The notes beneath the pieces were generated by a model. That model did no database searches. It saw only the letters and a program-made list of their open reading frames with translations, and was not told the DNA's origin. A stretch of DNA of 64,000 nt from an uncultured Sphingomonadaceae bacterium (lineage in GTDB: Bacteria; Pseudomonadota; Alphaproteobacteria; Sphingomonadales; Sphingomonadaceae). Below are positions 25,970-33,652 of the stretch, one piece after another. The translations under genes were made by a program, and so were the position numbers. The stretch is taken from positions 1 to 64,000 of the forward strand of contig CANNCV010000002.1 in assembly GCA_947503245.1 (NCBI GenBank). The letters run 5' to 3'. Positions within the stretch are counted from its first letter, which is position 1, and the number at the start of each line of letters is the position of its first letter.

Positions 25970-26608
25970 ATGACCCAGCGCAAACTCACACCTGGCCGCC
26001 TGATCATCGCCACCCACAATAAGGGCAAGCTGGCAGAGATTGATGCCTTATTGGCGCCATATGGCATGACGACCGAGGCAGCAGGTGATTTGGGACTGGA
26101 TGAGCCGGATGAAACAGGCACGACCTTTGCCGAAAATGCACTGATCAAGGCACAATCAGCCTGTGACGCGACCGGATGTGTCGCATTAGCGGATGATAGT
26201 GGGCTATGTGTTGCGGCTCTGAGCGGTGCGCCCGGTGTTTATACTGCGGATTGGGCTGAACGACAGCCATTTGAGGCTGGCGCATTGGGTGGCCCGGGCC
26301 GTGACTGGTATCTGGCGATGGGTAAGGTAGAGGGCAAATTGGCGGAATTGGGGCCGGATGCGGACCGCAGCGCCTATTTTGTATCAACCCTTGCCTTGGT
26401 CTGGCCCGATGGTGAGCAATTAGTCGTTGAAGGCCGCGCTCAGGGTCATCTGACATGGCCACCTCGTGGAACCTTGGGTTTTGGCTATGATCCGGTCTTT
26501 GTGCCTCAAGGTTTTGAGCAAAGCTATGCCGAGTTGGGCCCGGAACATAAGTTGGAATATGATCACCGTGCGGCGGCTTTTGCCAAATTGGTCGCTACGG
26601 TATTTTAG
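25970..26608 (+). CDS. rdgB: RdgB/HAM1 family non-canonical purine NTP pyrophosphatase
   Basis: This 212-residue protein hydrolyses dITP, XTP and dHAPTP to monophosphates, keeping them out of DNA. The signature THNKGKLAEIDALL (16-29), then ETGTTFAENALIKA, LADDSGLCVAALSGAPGVYTA and the C-terminal GFGYDPVFVPQG ... HRAAAFAKL are all present. It lies 58 bases after rph, behind an inverted repeat, and 21 bases before the convergent CAP-domain gene. The usual family length is about 200 residues. Confidence 0.96.
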   Translation: MTQRKLTPGRLIIATHNKGKLAEIDALLAPYGMTTEAAGDLGLDEPDETGTTFAENALIKAQSACDATGCVALADDSGLCVAALSGAPGVYTADWAERQPFEAGALGGPGRDWYLAMGKVEGKLAELGPDADRSAYFVSTLALVWPDGEQLVVEGRAQGHLTWPPRGTLGFGYDPVFVPQGFEQSYAELGPEHKLEYDHRAAAFAKLVATVF

Positions 26609-26629
26609 ACTGACATATATTGGCCCAGC

Positions 26630-27241
26630 TCAACCCTTTAGCGGGTCGCGGCCGACAATATTGCCGCCGGGGCTATAGCGACAGACCAGATAGTCATTTT
26701 GCCGATTGCTGGAGAGTGCGCAGCCGACTTTCATGGTACTTGGCCAAATAATTTGGGTGTAATGGCCGACATCACCCCAATTGCCGGTGCGGCTATTGTT
26801 GGGAAATATGCCATTTTTATAGTCTTTGCGCTCATCAATCCAGGCATTGACCATCTCATCATAGGAAAAGGCACTGCGCGTGCCCATCCATAGATTTTCT
26901 CCTTCAGCATTATAGCCGCCATTGGCGGGGTCATGCTGAAAGCGGCCGGTACGCGCTAAAGTGTCTGCATAGGTCTTTGCTGATACAACCAGCGCGCTAT
27001 CCCAAACCAAAGGCGAGGCATTGACGGCGCGACGAGCGGCATTATGACGCGTCATCATTGATTGCTTCAATGCGCTATCACTGCGCCGTGCATCACTGCC
27101 GTCATAGGCGGATTGTATAATTGGCGGCGACTGGGACGGTGAGCGGCTAGCTGTGCTTGCCTCAGCAGTGGGATTACCGGCGGGAATACAGCCAAGCATT
27201 ACTGGCGTAAGAGCGGCCAAAAGGATAAGAGCGCGTTTCAT
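26630..27241 (-). CDS. CAP/SCP-domain lipoprotein
   Basis: This 203-residue protein has a short signal sequence with lipobox VMLGC (about residue 18) and, from about 65, a CAP (cysteine-rich secretory, PR-1) domain: MTRHNAARRAVNASPLVWD, FQHDPANGGYNAEGENL, and the hallmark HYTQIIWPSTMKVGCA near the end. Bacterial members are secreted or surface proteins of mostly unknown function. ATG 27241 fits the signal sequence; the frame extends upstream into hemW and is not coding there. Its start abuts the divergent hemW start with no gap. Confidence 0.87.
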   Translation of the reverse strand: MKRALILLAALTPVMLGCIPAGNPTAEASTASRSPSQSPPIIQSAYDGSDARRSDSALKQSMMTRHNAARRAVNASPLVWDSALVVSAKTYADTLARTGRFQHDPANGGYNAEGENLWMGTRSAFSYDEMVNAWIDERKDYKNGIFPNNSRTGNWGDVGHYTQIIWPSTMKVGCALSSNRQNDYLVCRYSPGGNIVGRDPLKG

Positions 27242-28453
27242 ATGTCCATATCTACACCAACAAATATGAACGTTACGCAAATGCAAGCAGCACAAAGCGA
27301 CAATTTGGCGCTGTATGTCCATTGGCCCTTTTGCGTGTCAAAATGCCCTTATTGTGACTTTAACAGCCATGTTCGTGACCAAATAGATATAACGTCATGG
27401 CGTCATGCATTATTGGCCGATATGGCGCATGAAGCGGCTTTGCTGCCCGATCGAACGCTCACTAGCATCTTTTTTGGTGGCGGAACGCCCAGTCTGATGC
27501 CCCCCGAACTGGTGAGCGACATCATTGAGCAAGCGGCGCGTTATTGGCGCTTTTCTGATGATATAGAAATTACATTAGAGGCCAATCCATCTTCGGTTGA
27601 GGCCGCTCGCTTTGCTGACCTTGCACAGGCTGGCGTCAACCGCGTTTCCTTGGGAATGCAGAGCTTTGATGATGCTGAACTCAGCTTTTTGGGCCGAGCC
27701 CACTCGGCAAAAGAGGGATTGGCCGCACTGGATACTGCGCAGACGCACTTTGGGCGCGTTACCTTTGACCTGATTTACGCTCTGCCCGAACAGTCATTGG
27801 AAGACTGGCAGACCATGCTCGCCAAGGCACTGGCGTTTGGAACGGGGCATTTATCGCTCTATCAACTTACTATAGAGTCCAATACCCGCTTTGCCAGCGA
27901 TGTACGTCGTAATGTTTTTGCGCCGATAGATGATGAACGCGCCGCTGATTTCTATCTTGCAACCGCTCAGCAAACGCAGGCAGCCGGCCTTAATGCCTAT
28001 GAAATCAGCAATTATGCCGCATCACAGCAGCAAAGCCGCCACAATCTGACCTATTGGCGTTATGGTGACTATGCTGGCATTGGCCCTGGCGCACATGGGC
28101 GGCGTGGCGGCATGGCAACCGAGCGTCATAAAAAACCGGAAAATTATCTCTCCGCCATTGAGCGCAACCAGCATGGTATGAAGGTTGAAAATCTATTGAC
28201 GCCAATAGAGGCCGCGCAAGAGGCTGTCTTAATGGGATTACGGTTGATGGAAGGCATTGATTTACATGCTTTAGAGCAGCGCTTCCAGCTTGCGAGCGAG
28301 AATATTATCGATATGAAAAGCCTTGCTATATTGACCTCTCAAAATATCTGCACTTTCAATGACAATATATTGAACATAAATGATGAAAGCAGGTTATTGC
28401 TGGATGGAATCTTAGCGCAGATATTGCGCTTCAGCCCGCAAACTATGGTCTAA
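27242..28453 (+). CDS. hemW: HemW-type radical SAM protein (heme chaperone)
   Basis: This protein of up to 403 residues has the radical SAM cluster motif CVSKCPYCDF near residue 32, FFGGGTPSL, and the HemW C-terminal HNLTYWRYGDYAGIGPGAHGR. HemW was long annotated as an oxygen-independent coproporphyrinogen oxidase, but it lacks that activity and delivers heme. The start is uncertain: ATG 27242 abuts the divergent start codon, while ATG 27266 or 27281 would leave room for a promoter; conserved sequence begins only at LALYVHWPF. It completes the rph-rdgB-hemW group and precedes xerC by 27 bases. Confidence 0.93.
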   Translation: MSISTPTNMNVTQMQAAQSDNLALYVHWPFCVSKCPYCDFNSHVRDQIDITSWRHALLADMAHEAALLPDRTLTSIFFGGGTPSLMPPELVSDIIEQAARYWRFSDDIEITLEANPSSVEAARFADLAQAGVNRVSLGMQSFDDAELSFLGRAHSAKEGLAALDTAQTHFGRVTFDLIYALPEQSLEDWQTMLAKALAFGTGHLSLYQLTIESNTRFASDVRRNVFAPIDDERAADFYLATAQQTQAAGLNAYEISNYAASQQQSRHNLTYWRYGDYAGIGPGAHGRRGGMATERHKKPENYLSAIERNQHGMKVENLLTPIEAAQEAVLMGLRLMEGIDLHALEQRFQLASENIIDMKSLAILTSQNICTFNDNILNINDESRLLLDGILAQILRFSPQTMV

Positions 28454-28480
28454 TCCTATAAAGGCTGTTAGGCTGTTCAC

Positions 28481-29383
28481 ATGAGCCAATCCATGGTTAT
28501 CACCCGCTGGCAAGAGCATTTGCAGCGTGACAAGCGCAGGTCACCACATACTGTGCGTGCTTATGTCGCTACGGCGCAAAGACTTATGGAAGGCGTGCCG
28601 TCATTATCAGACTGGCAAAGCATAGCCGCTTTGTCACCGCAACAGATCCGCAGCTTCCTGGCGTCACGCAGGATGGACGGCATAGGCAATCGCAGCATTG
28701 CACGTGAACTATCCGTAATCCGCAATTTCGTAGCCTTTGCCGCAAAGCAATGTGAATTGTCGGGTCACAAACCCCCAAAAGCTAAACCTATGCCGCGTGG
28801 CCCAAGGCTGAAGCGAACATTGCCGCGCGCTGTCACCCCCGATGCCGTCATGCTCTTAGCGGGCGCCGTGCGTGATTTACACGATGAACCATGGTTACAA
28901 GCGAGAGACTGGGCTTTGCTGTTGTTGCTATACGGCGCTGGGTTGCGGATTAGTGAAGCGCTCTCCCTTAATGGCGATGCCTTGCCCCTTGGCGAAACGC
29001 TGGTTCTGACTGGCAAAGGCAATAAGCAACGCGTTGTTCCTTTATTGGATACTGTACGCGATGCTATTCATGACTATGCCGAGCAATGCCCATTTATCGA
29101 TACAACCGGTCCATTATTTCGCGGCGCGCGTGGTGGCCGGTTGAACCCAGCGATCATAAGGCGCGCAATGCAAGCGGCACGCACTGCGCTCGGCCTGCCA
29201 GATGGCACCAGCCCCCATGCTCTGCGACACAGTTTTGCCACGCACTTACTGGGCGCAGGAGCAGATTTACGCAGCCTGCAAGAGCTGCTCGGCCATAGCA
29301 GCCTTAGTTCGACACAAATTTATACAAAAGTGGATGCGGCGCAACTTCTGGATGTCTATGAAAATGCGCATCCAAGGGCTTGA
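28481..29383 (+). CDS. xerC: Tyrosine recombinase XerC
   Basis: This 300-residue recombinase shows the N-terminal core-binding domain (VITRWQEHLQRDKRRSPHT) and a full catalytic set: Arg in GAGLRISEAL, Lys in LTGKGNKQ, H-x-x-R in SPHALRHSFATH, His in LGHSSL and Tyr in STQIYTKV. It acts with XerD on the dif site to resolve chromosome dimers. I assign it XerC rather than XerD because the other copy at 6850 is closer to XerD and this one carries the XerC-like GAGADLRSLQELLGHSSL. It ends seven bases before the convergent gshB stop. Confidence 0.93.
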   Translation: MSQSMVITRWQEHLQRDKRRSPHTVRAYVATAQRLMEGVPSLSDWQSIAALSPQQIRSFLASRRMDGIGNRSIARELSVIRNFVAFAAKQCELSGHKPPKAKPMPRGPRLKRTLPRAVTPDAVMLLAGAVRDLHDEPWLQARDWALLLLLYGAGLRISEALSLNGDALPLGETLVLTGKGNKQRVVPLLDTVRDAIHDYAEQCPFIDTTGPLFRGARGGRLNPAIIRRAMQAARTALGLPDGTSPHALRHSFATHLLGAGADLRSLQELLGHSSLSSTQIYTKVDAAQLLDVYENAHPRA

Positions 29384-29390
29384 TTAAAAA

Positions 29391-30335
29391 TTATAACTTA
29401 GATTCTATCGCATCCCAGATCATCGCGCCGCAGTCCACACCATCAAAATTATCAATGGCGACTATTCCGGTGGGCGATGTCACATTTATTTCGGTCAACC
29501 ATTTGCCACCAATGACATCGATGCCCACAAAGACCAATCCGCGTTTTTTAAGTTCAGGGCCCATGGCGTCGCAGATTTCCTGCTCTCTTGGCGTCAATTT
29601 TGTGGCTTCTGCATAGCCGCCTTGCGCCAGATTGGAGCGAAACTCCCCTTCCCCAGGCTTACGATTGATCGCGCCGACCACTTCACCATTAACCAGAACG
29701 ATGCGCTTATCACCTTCTTGCACCTCGGGCAGGAAGGGTTGCACCATATGCGGCTCAGGCCAGGTCAGGTTAAACATTTCCATCAATGCGGAGAGGTTGC
29801 TGCCATCGGCAGGCACTTGAAAGATCGCTTTTCCGCCATTGCCATGCAGCGGTTTGACCACCAGAGCGCCATGCTTTGCCTGAAAATCGCGCACTTCTTC
29901 TAGCGAGCGCGTGATGAGCGTTGGTGGCATAAACTCCGCATAATCCAGCACAAACACCTTTTCAGGCGCATTGCGCACTGATGCGGGGTCATTAATCACC
30001 AATGTTTCGCCGGCTAATCGCTCCAGCAAATGGGTTGCGGTGATATAGCCCAGATCAAAAGGCGGATCCTGTCGCATCAAAATGACGTCAATATCGCGGC
30101 CCAGATCGAGTGTGACAGCATCGCCTTTGGTGAAATGGTCGCCCTGCACCTTTTGTACTGTTACTGGATGGGCCTTAGCGCGCACACGGCCAGCCTCATA
30201 GGTCAGGGTTTCAACATCATAATGGAAAAGCACATGTCCGCGGGCCTGTGCGGCCAGCATCAATGCAAAGCTGGAATCGCCTTGAATATTAACGCTTTCA
30301 ATGGGGTCCATCTGTACTGCAACGCGCAATGCCAT
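29391..30335 (-). CDS. gshB: Glutathione synthetase
   Basis: This 314-residue ATP-grasp enzyme joins gamma-glutamylcysteine and glycine. The start MALRVAVQMDPIESVNIQGDSSFALM, RQDPPFDLGYITATHLLE, KPLHGNGGKAIF and the ending INVTSPTGI are typical of GshB. ATG 30335 follows GGAGAG by six bases; the frame reaches seven codons further up without a ribosome site. It follows yraN by about 40 bases, and the order rsmI-yraN-gshB is widespread in alphaproteobacteria. Confidence 0.97.
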   Translation of the reverse strand: MALRVAVQMDPIESVNIQGDSSFALMLAAQARGHVLFHYDVETLTYEAGRVRAKAHPVTVQKVQGDHFTKGDAVTLDLGRDIDVILMRQDPPFDLGYITATHLLERLAGETLVINDPASVRNAPEKVFVLDYAEFMPPTLITRSLEEVRDFQAKHGALVVKPLHGNGGKAIFQVPADGSNLSALMEMFNLTWPEPHMVQPFLPEVQEGDKRIVLVNGEVVGAINRKPGEGEFRSNLAQGGYAEATKLTPREQEICDAMGPELKKRGLVFVGIDVIGGKWLTEINVTSPTGIVAIDNFDGVDCGAMIWDAIESKL

Positions 30336-30374
30336 TTTATTCTCTCCGCAAAACATAGTGATTTGGCACCTGAT

Positions 30375-30743
30375 CTAATGGCCATCATGCCAGACATTCA
30401 CCAGATGGCGCGGCCAGCGGCGCGGTGCAACCAATATTACATCAATGGACACGCTTTCGCCTTTCCTTGCATAAAGATGCGCTACTGACCTGGCAGCCGC
30501 CGCCACCCTTTTCAGCCGATGATGGTCTATAGCATCGCGCAGAGCTGCTGCACTGCTTCGCCGTTTTACCTCCACAAAGGCCACGGTGCCGAAGCGTTTT
30601 GCGATAAGATCAATCTCACCGCGGCGGGTTTTCACTCTGCGCCCGACAATCCGCCACCCTTTCATCATCAAATAGAATGCCGCAAGCGCTTCGCCGCGTC
30701 TGCCTTGTTTTTCGGCATGCTGACGGCGTCCATGGCCGGGCAT
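30375..30743 (-). CDS. yraN: YraN/UPF0102 family nuclease-fold protein
   Basis: This 122-residue basic protein has the UPF0102 signature: GRRGEALAAFYLMMKGWRIVGRRVKTRRGEIDLIAKRFGTVAFVEVKRR. The GEIDLI ... FVEVK residues form the PD-(D/E)xK-type Holliday-junction-resolvase-like fold. The biological role is not established. It starts on the last base of the rsmI stop codon (TAATG), so it is translated with rsmI. Confidence 0.92.
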   Translation of the reverse strand: MPGHGRRQHAEKQGRRGEALAAFYLMMKGWRIVGRRVKTRRGEIDLIAKRFGTVAFVEVKRRSSAAALRDAIDHHRLKRVAAAARSVAHLYARKGESVSIDVILVAPRRWPRHLVNVWHDGH

Positions 30744-31585
30744 TACAAACCCTTTTTGATGGTCAAAGCCGCATCATAAAGCGATTTACGATCAAGGCCG
30801 AAAAGCTGCGCAACGTGCGACGCTGCCTTGCCAGTGGGCATATTATTGAGTGCCTCAGCCAGTGCCTTTTGCACCGCTTCATCGTCAGCCTTTGCCGCAA
30901 CCACAATAGGCGGACCGACAATGATACAAATCTCACCCTTCACGCTGTTCTGGCCATAATATTCAGCAAGTTCGGCCAAAGTCCCGTTGCGGCATTCTTC
31001 AAATTTCTTGGTAATTTCCCGCACTACCGCGGCTTCACGCCTTGGCCACAGATCGGCCATGGCGGCAAGAGCGTCACCAAGCCGCTGCGCAGATTCGTAA
31101 AATATCAGCGTTGCATTAAGGGCATTATATTGCTGCAACTCATCACTTCTGGCTTTTGTTTTGTTGGGCAAAAAGCCAGCAAATAAGAAACGATCACTAG
31201 GAATGCCCGATAAAACCAAAGCAGTTACGAAGGCGCTTGCCCCAGGTACAGCATGAATATGTACGCCCGCTTCACGTGCCGCCCGCACCAGCTTAAACCC
31301 GGGATCACTGATAAGCGGCGTACCCGCATCACTAACCAAAGCGATGGCGTGTTCACTGGCCAAAGCCAGCAAATTTTCGCGATCTGCGACCTTGCTATGA
31401 TCATTATATCGCAATGTTGGCGTCGTGACGTCAATGTGCCGCAAAAGCTTGCCAGTCACCCGGCTATCCTCACATGCGATAAATTTTACATCGCGAAGCG
31501 TCGCAATTGCGCGTCCACTAATATCAGAAAGGTTGCCGATTGGGGTCGCAACAATGTACAGACCGGGTTCAAGTTCATGATTCAT
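30743..31585 (-). CDS. rsmI: 16S rRNA (cytidine-1402 2'-O)-methyltransferase
   Basis: This 280-residue protein methylates C1402 in the ribosomal P site using SAM. It starts GLYIVATPIGNLSDISGRAI and contains CEDSRVTGKLL, LVSDAGTPLISDPGFKLV and GIPSDRFLFAGFLP, all typical of the tetrapyrrole-methylase-fold RsmI family. It diverges from the LppC-like gene with only 30 bases between starts, so the two promoters must overlap the coding regions or each other. Confidence 0.97.
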   Translation of the reverse strand: MNHELEPGLYIVATPIGNLSDISGRAIATLRDVKFIACEDSRVTGKLLRHIDVTTPTLRYNDHSKVADRENLLALASEHAIALVSDAGTPLISDPGFKLVRAAREAGVHIHAVPGASAFVTALVLSGIPSDRFLFAGFLPNKTKARSDELQQYNALNATLIFYESAQRLGDALAAMADLWPRREAAVVREITKKFEECRNGTLAELAEYYGQNSVKGEICIIVGPPIVVAAKADDEAVQKALAEALNNMPTGKAASHVAQLFGLDRKSLYDAALTIKKGL

Positions 31586-31615
31586 AAGTCACCAATGACG
31601 CAATAAGTTTGGGGC

Positions 31616-32830
31616 ATGGACCATAAGGTGGGGAACGAACAAGTGAAAATCTCTGGCTGGAGCCGTAAAGGACGTTTGGCAATTGCCGCAACCATGTTGC
31701 TGGCACTGGCAGGCTGTAAATCGATAATACCATCTGGCGATGGGCCGCGCACATCTGAAACGCCTGTTGAAGCGCCCGATACTGGCGAGCAGCCCATCGA
31801 CAATGTGGTGGCAGCAGACAATCAGCGCCACCGGATCGCACTTTTGTTGCCATTGACTGGATCAAATTCCAATATTGGCCTCTCTCTGGCGAACGCAACG
31901 ACATTAGCTCTGCTTGATACCAAGGCCGATAATATTCGCATAACCCGTTATGACACCGCCAAAGGCGCTGGTGCCGCTGCAAGACAGGCCATTGCAGATG
32001 GCAATAGCCTCATACTCGGCCCCTTATTGGCAGATAATGTCCGCGCGGCATCACGCGTGGCCAGACCTGCCGGCGTACCTATTATCAGCTATTCCAATGA
32101 TGTGAGTGTTGCCGGCACCAATACCTTTATCATGGGTTTTGTGCCGGATCAGTCTGTTGAACGGGTCGTTGCTTATGCACGGTCGCAAGGGCTTTCACGC
32201 TTTGCTGGCCTTACACCAGAAGGCGTTTATGGCCAACGCTCTGCTTCTGCCTTGCTGCGGGCGGTTAACAATTCGGGCGGTTCAGTCGTCAGAATGGAAA
32301 GCTATAACCGCACAGGCGCATCGCTGCGTTCAGCCATCAATAAAATGCGCAATGCACAAAATTATGATGCCCTGCTGATCGCGGACAGCGGTCAGACAGC
32401 GATTCGCGCTATTCCGCTTATCCGGCAGAGCAGCGGCCCAGATGCACGTATATTGGGCACAGAATTGTGGAACACTGACAATAACCTTCAAGGCGCACCT
32501 TCTGCGCGTGGCGCATGGTTTGCCAGTGTTTCGGACGGATTATATAAACAATATGCGACCAAATATCGCGAGCGTTTCAGCACATCGCCATTTCGGCTTT
32601 CCAGCCTTGGCTATGACAGTGTGCTGCTGACCTTCCGCATCGCGAGGAACTGGGAAGTGAACACACCCTTCCCTATCGACAGATTGCGCGACTCAGGCGG
32701 CTTTGTTGGTTTGGATGGCGCTTTCCGCTTTGGCCGTAATGGCGTTGCGGAACGTATGCTTGAGGTTCAGGAAGTGCGCACAAGCGGCTTTGCTATCATC
32801 TCCGCAGCGCCGCGCAGTTTCGATAACTGA
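31616..32830 (+). CDS. LppC-like lipoprotein (penicillin-binding protein activator family)
   Basis: This 404-residue protein has a basic start, a hydrophobic core and lipobox LALAGC (about residue 34), then a periplasmic-binding-protein fold from about 72: HRIALLLPLTGSNSNIGLSLANATTLALLD, ILGPLLADNVRAA, VPIISYSND and FGLxxEGVYGQ-like text. E. coli LpoA activates PBP1A through its larger two-domain version; this one matches only the binding-protein-like half, as is common in alphaproteobacteria. Its neighbours rsmI, yraN and gshB are the standard partners. Confidence 0.85.
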   Translation: MDHKVGNEQVKISGWSRKGRLAIAATMLLALAGCKSIIPSGDGPRTSETPVEAPDTGEQPIDNVVAADNQRHRIALLLPLTGSNSNIGLSLANATTLALLDTKADNIRITRYDTAKGAGAAARQAIADGNSLILGPLLADNVRAASRVARPAGVPIISYSNDVSVAGTNTFIMGFVPDQSVERVVAYARSQGLSRFAGLTPEGVYGQRSASALLRAVNNSGGSVVRMESYNRTGASLRSAINKMRNAQNYDALLIADSGQTAIRAIPLIRQSSGPDARILGTELWNTDNNLQGAPSARGAWFASVSDGLYKQYATKYRERFSTSPFRLSSLGYDSVLLTFRIARNWEVNTPFPIDRLRDSGGFVGLDGAFRFGRNGVAERMLEVQEVRTSGFAIISAAPRSFDN

Positions 32831-32851
32831 TAATATTTTGGAAGAATTTTA

Positions 32852-32889
32852 TGGTGTGACTGCTTAGCGGCAGCCACACCATTATTTTT
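32852..32889 (+). terminator. Terminator hairpin between the LppC-like gene and tal
   Basis: TGGTGTG pairs with CACACCA; after an A-C mismatch, CTGC pairs with GCAG around a TTAGCG loop. TTATTTTT follows on the plus strand. The genes on both sides converge, and the hairpin may serve both strands, though the minus-strand side is less T-rich. Confidence 0.8.
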
Positions 32890-32900
32890 GTAAGCAGCAA

Positions 32901-33554
32901 TCAGGTGATTGTCTGACCGGTTTTGGCCCAGTCTGCCATAAAGCCCTCAATGCCCTTATCAGTCAGCACATGCTTGAAGAGCCCGCGAATAACGTTTGGC
33001 GGCATTGTGGCAACGTCTGCACCAATACGCGCTGATTCCAGCACATGAATGGGGTTGCGGATGGACGCGACCAGAATCTCTGTATCAAAAAGATAATTGT
33101 CATAAATCAGGCGGATATCTTCAATCAGACGCATGCCATCAAGGCCATTATCATCATGACGCCCAACAAATGGAGAGATAAAGGCGGCCCCCGCTTTAGC
33201 GGCCAAAAGCGCCTGATTGGCAGAGAAGCAAAGTGTTACATTGACCTGACAGCCATCATCACTCAGCTTTTTGCAGGTTTTGAGGCCATCAATTGTCAAA
33301 GGCACTTTGATAGCCACATTATCCGCCACTGCGCGCAGAATATCGGCCTCTTTCATCATGGTTTCATGATCGAGAGCGACCACTTCTGCTGAGACTGGCC
33401 CATCAACCAAGCCGCATATCTCTTTAACTACAGGAATAAATTCCCGTCCTGATTTGTGGATTAAAGAAGGGTTGGTGGTAACCCCGTCGAGCAAGCCAGT
33501 GGCAGCCAGATCGGCAATTTCGGCGGTATCGGCAGTATCAACAAAAAATTTCAT
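32901..33554 (-). CDS. tal: Transaldolase (short TalC/Fsa-like type)
   Basis: This 217-residue protein matches the short transaldolase/fructose-6-phosphate aldolase family: [32 protein letters not shown], the Schiff-base Lys in NVAIKVPLT, and the end [19 protein letters not shown]. It exchanges three-carbon units between sugar phosphates in the pentose phosphate pathway. ATG 33554 has AGGAGA nine bases upstream; the frame up to 33626 is not coding. It diverges from priA across 98 bases. Confidence 0.95.
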   Translation of the reverse strand: MKFFVDTADTAEIADLAATGLLDGVTTNPSLIHKSGREFIPVVKEICGLVDGPVSAEVVALDHETMMKEADILRAVADNVAIKVPLTIDGLKTCKKLSDDGCQVNVTLCFSANQALLAAKAGAAFISPFVGRHDDNGLDGMRLIEDIRLIYDNYLFDTEILVASIRNPIHVLESARIGADVATMPPNVIRGLFKHVLTDKGIEGFMADWAKTGQTIT

Positions 33555-33652
33555 ATTCCGGCGTCTCCTGAACGGGTTTTGTGTCAGTTTAATAGGGAAC
33601 GATTCGCACTGTGGTATAGCGGCCATGCTTATCAGCCGCTATAGGATTGCCT

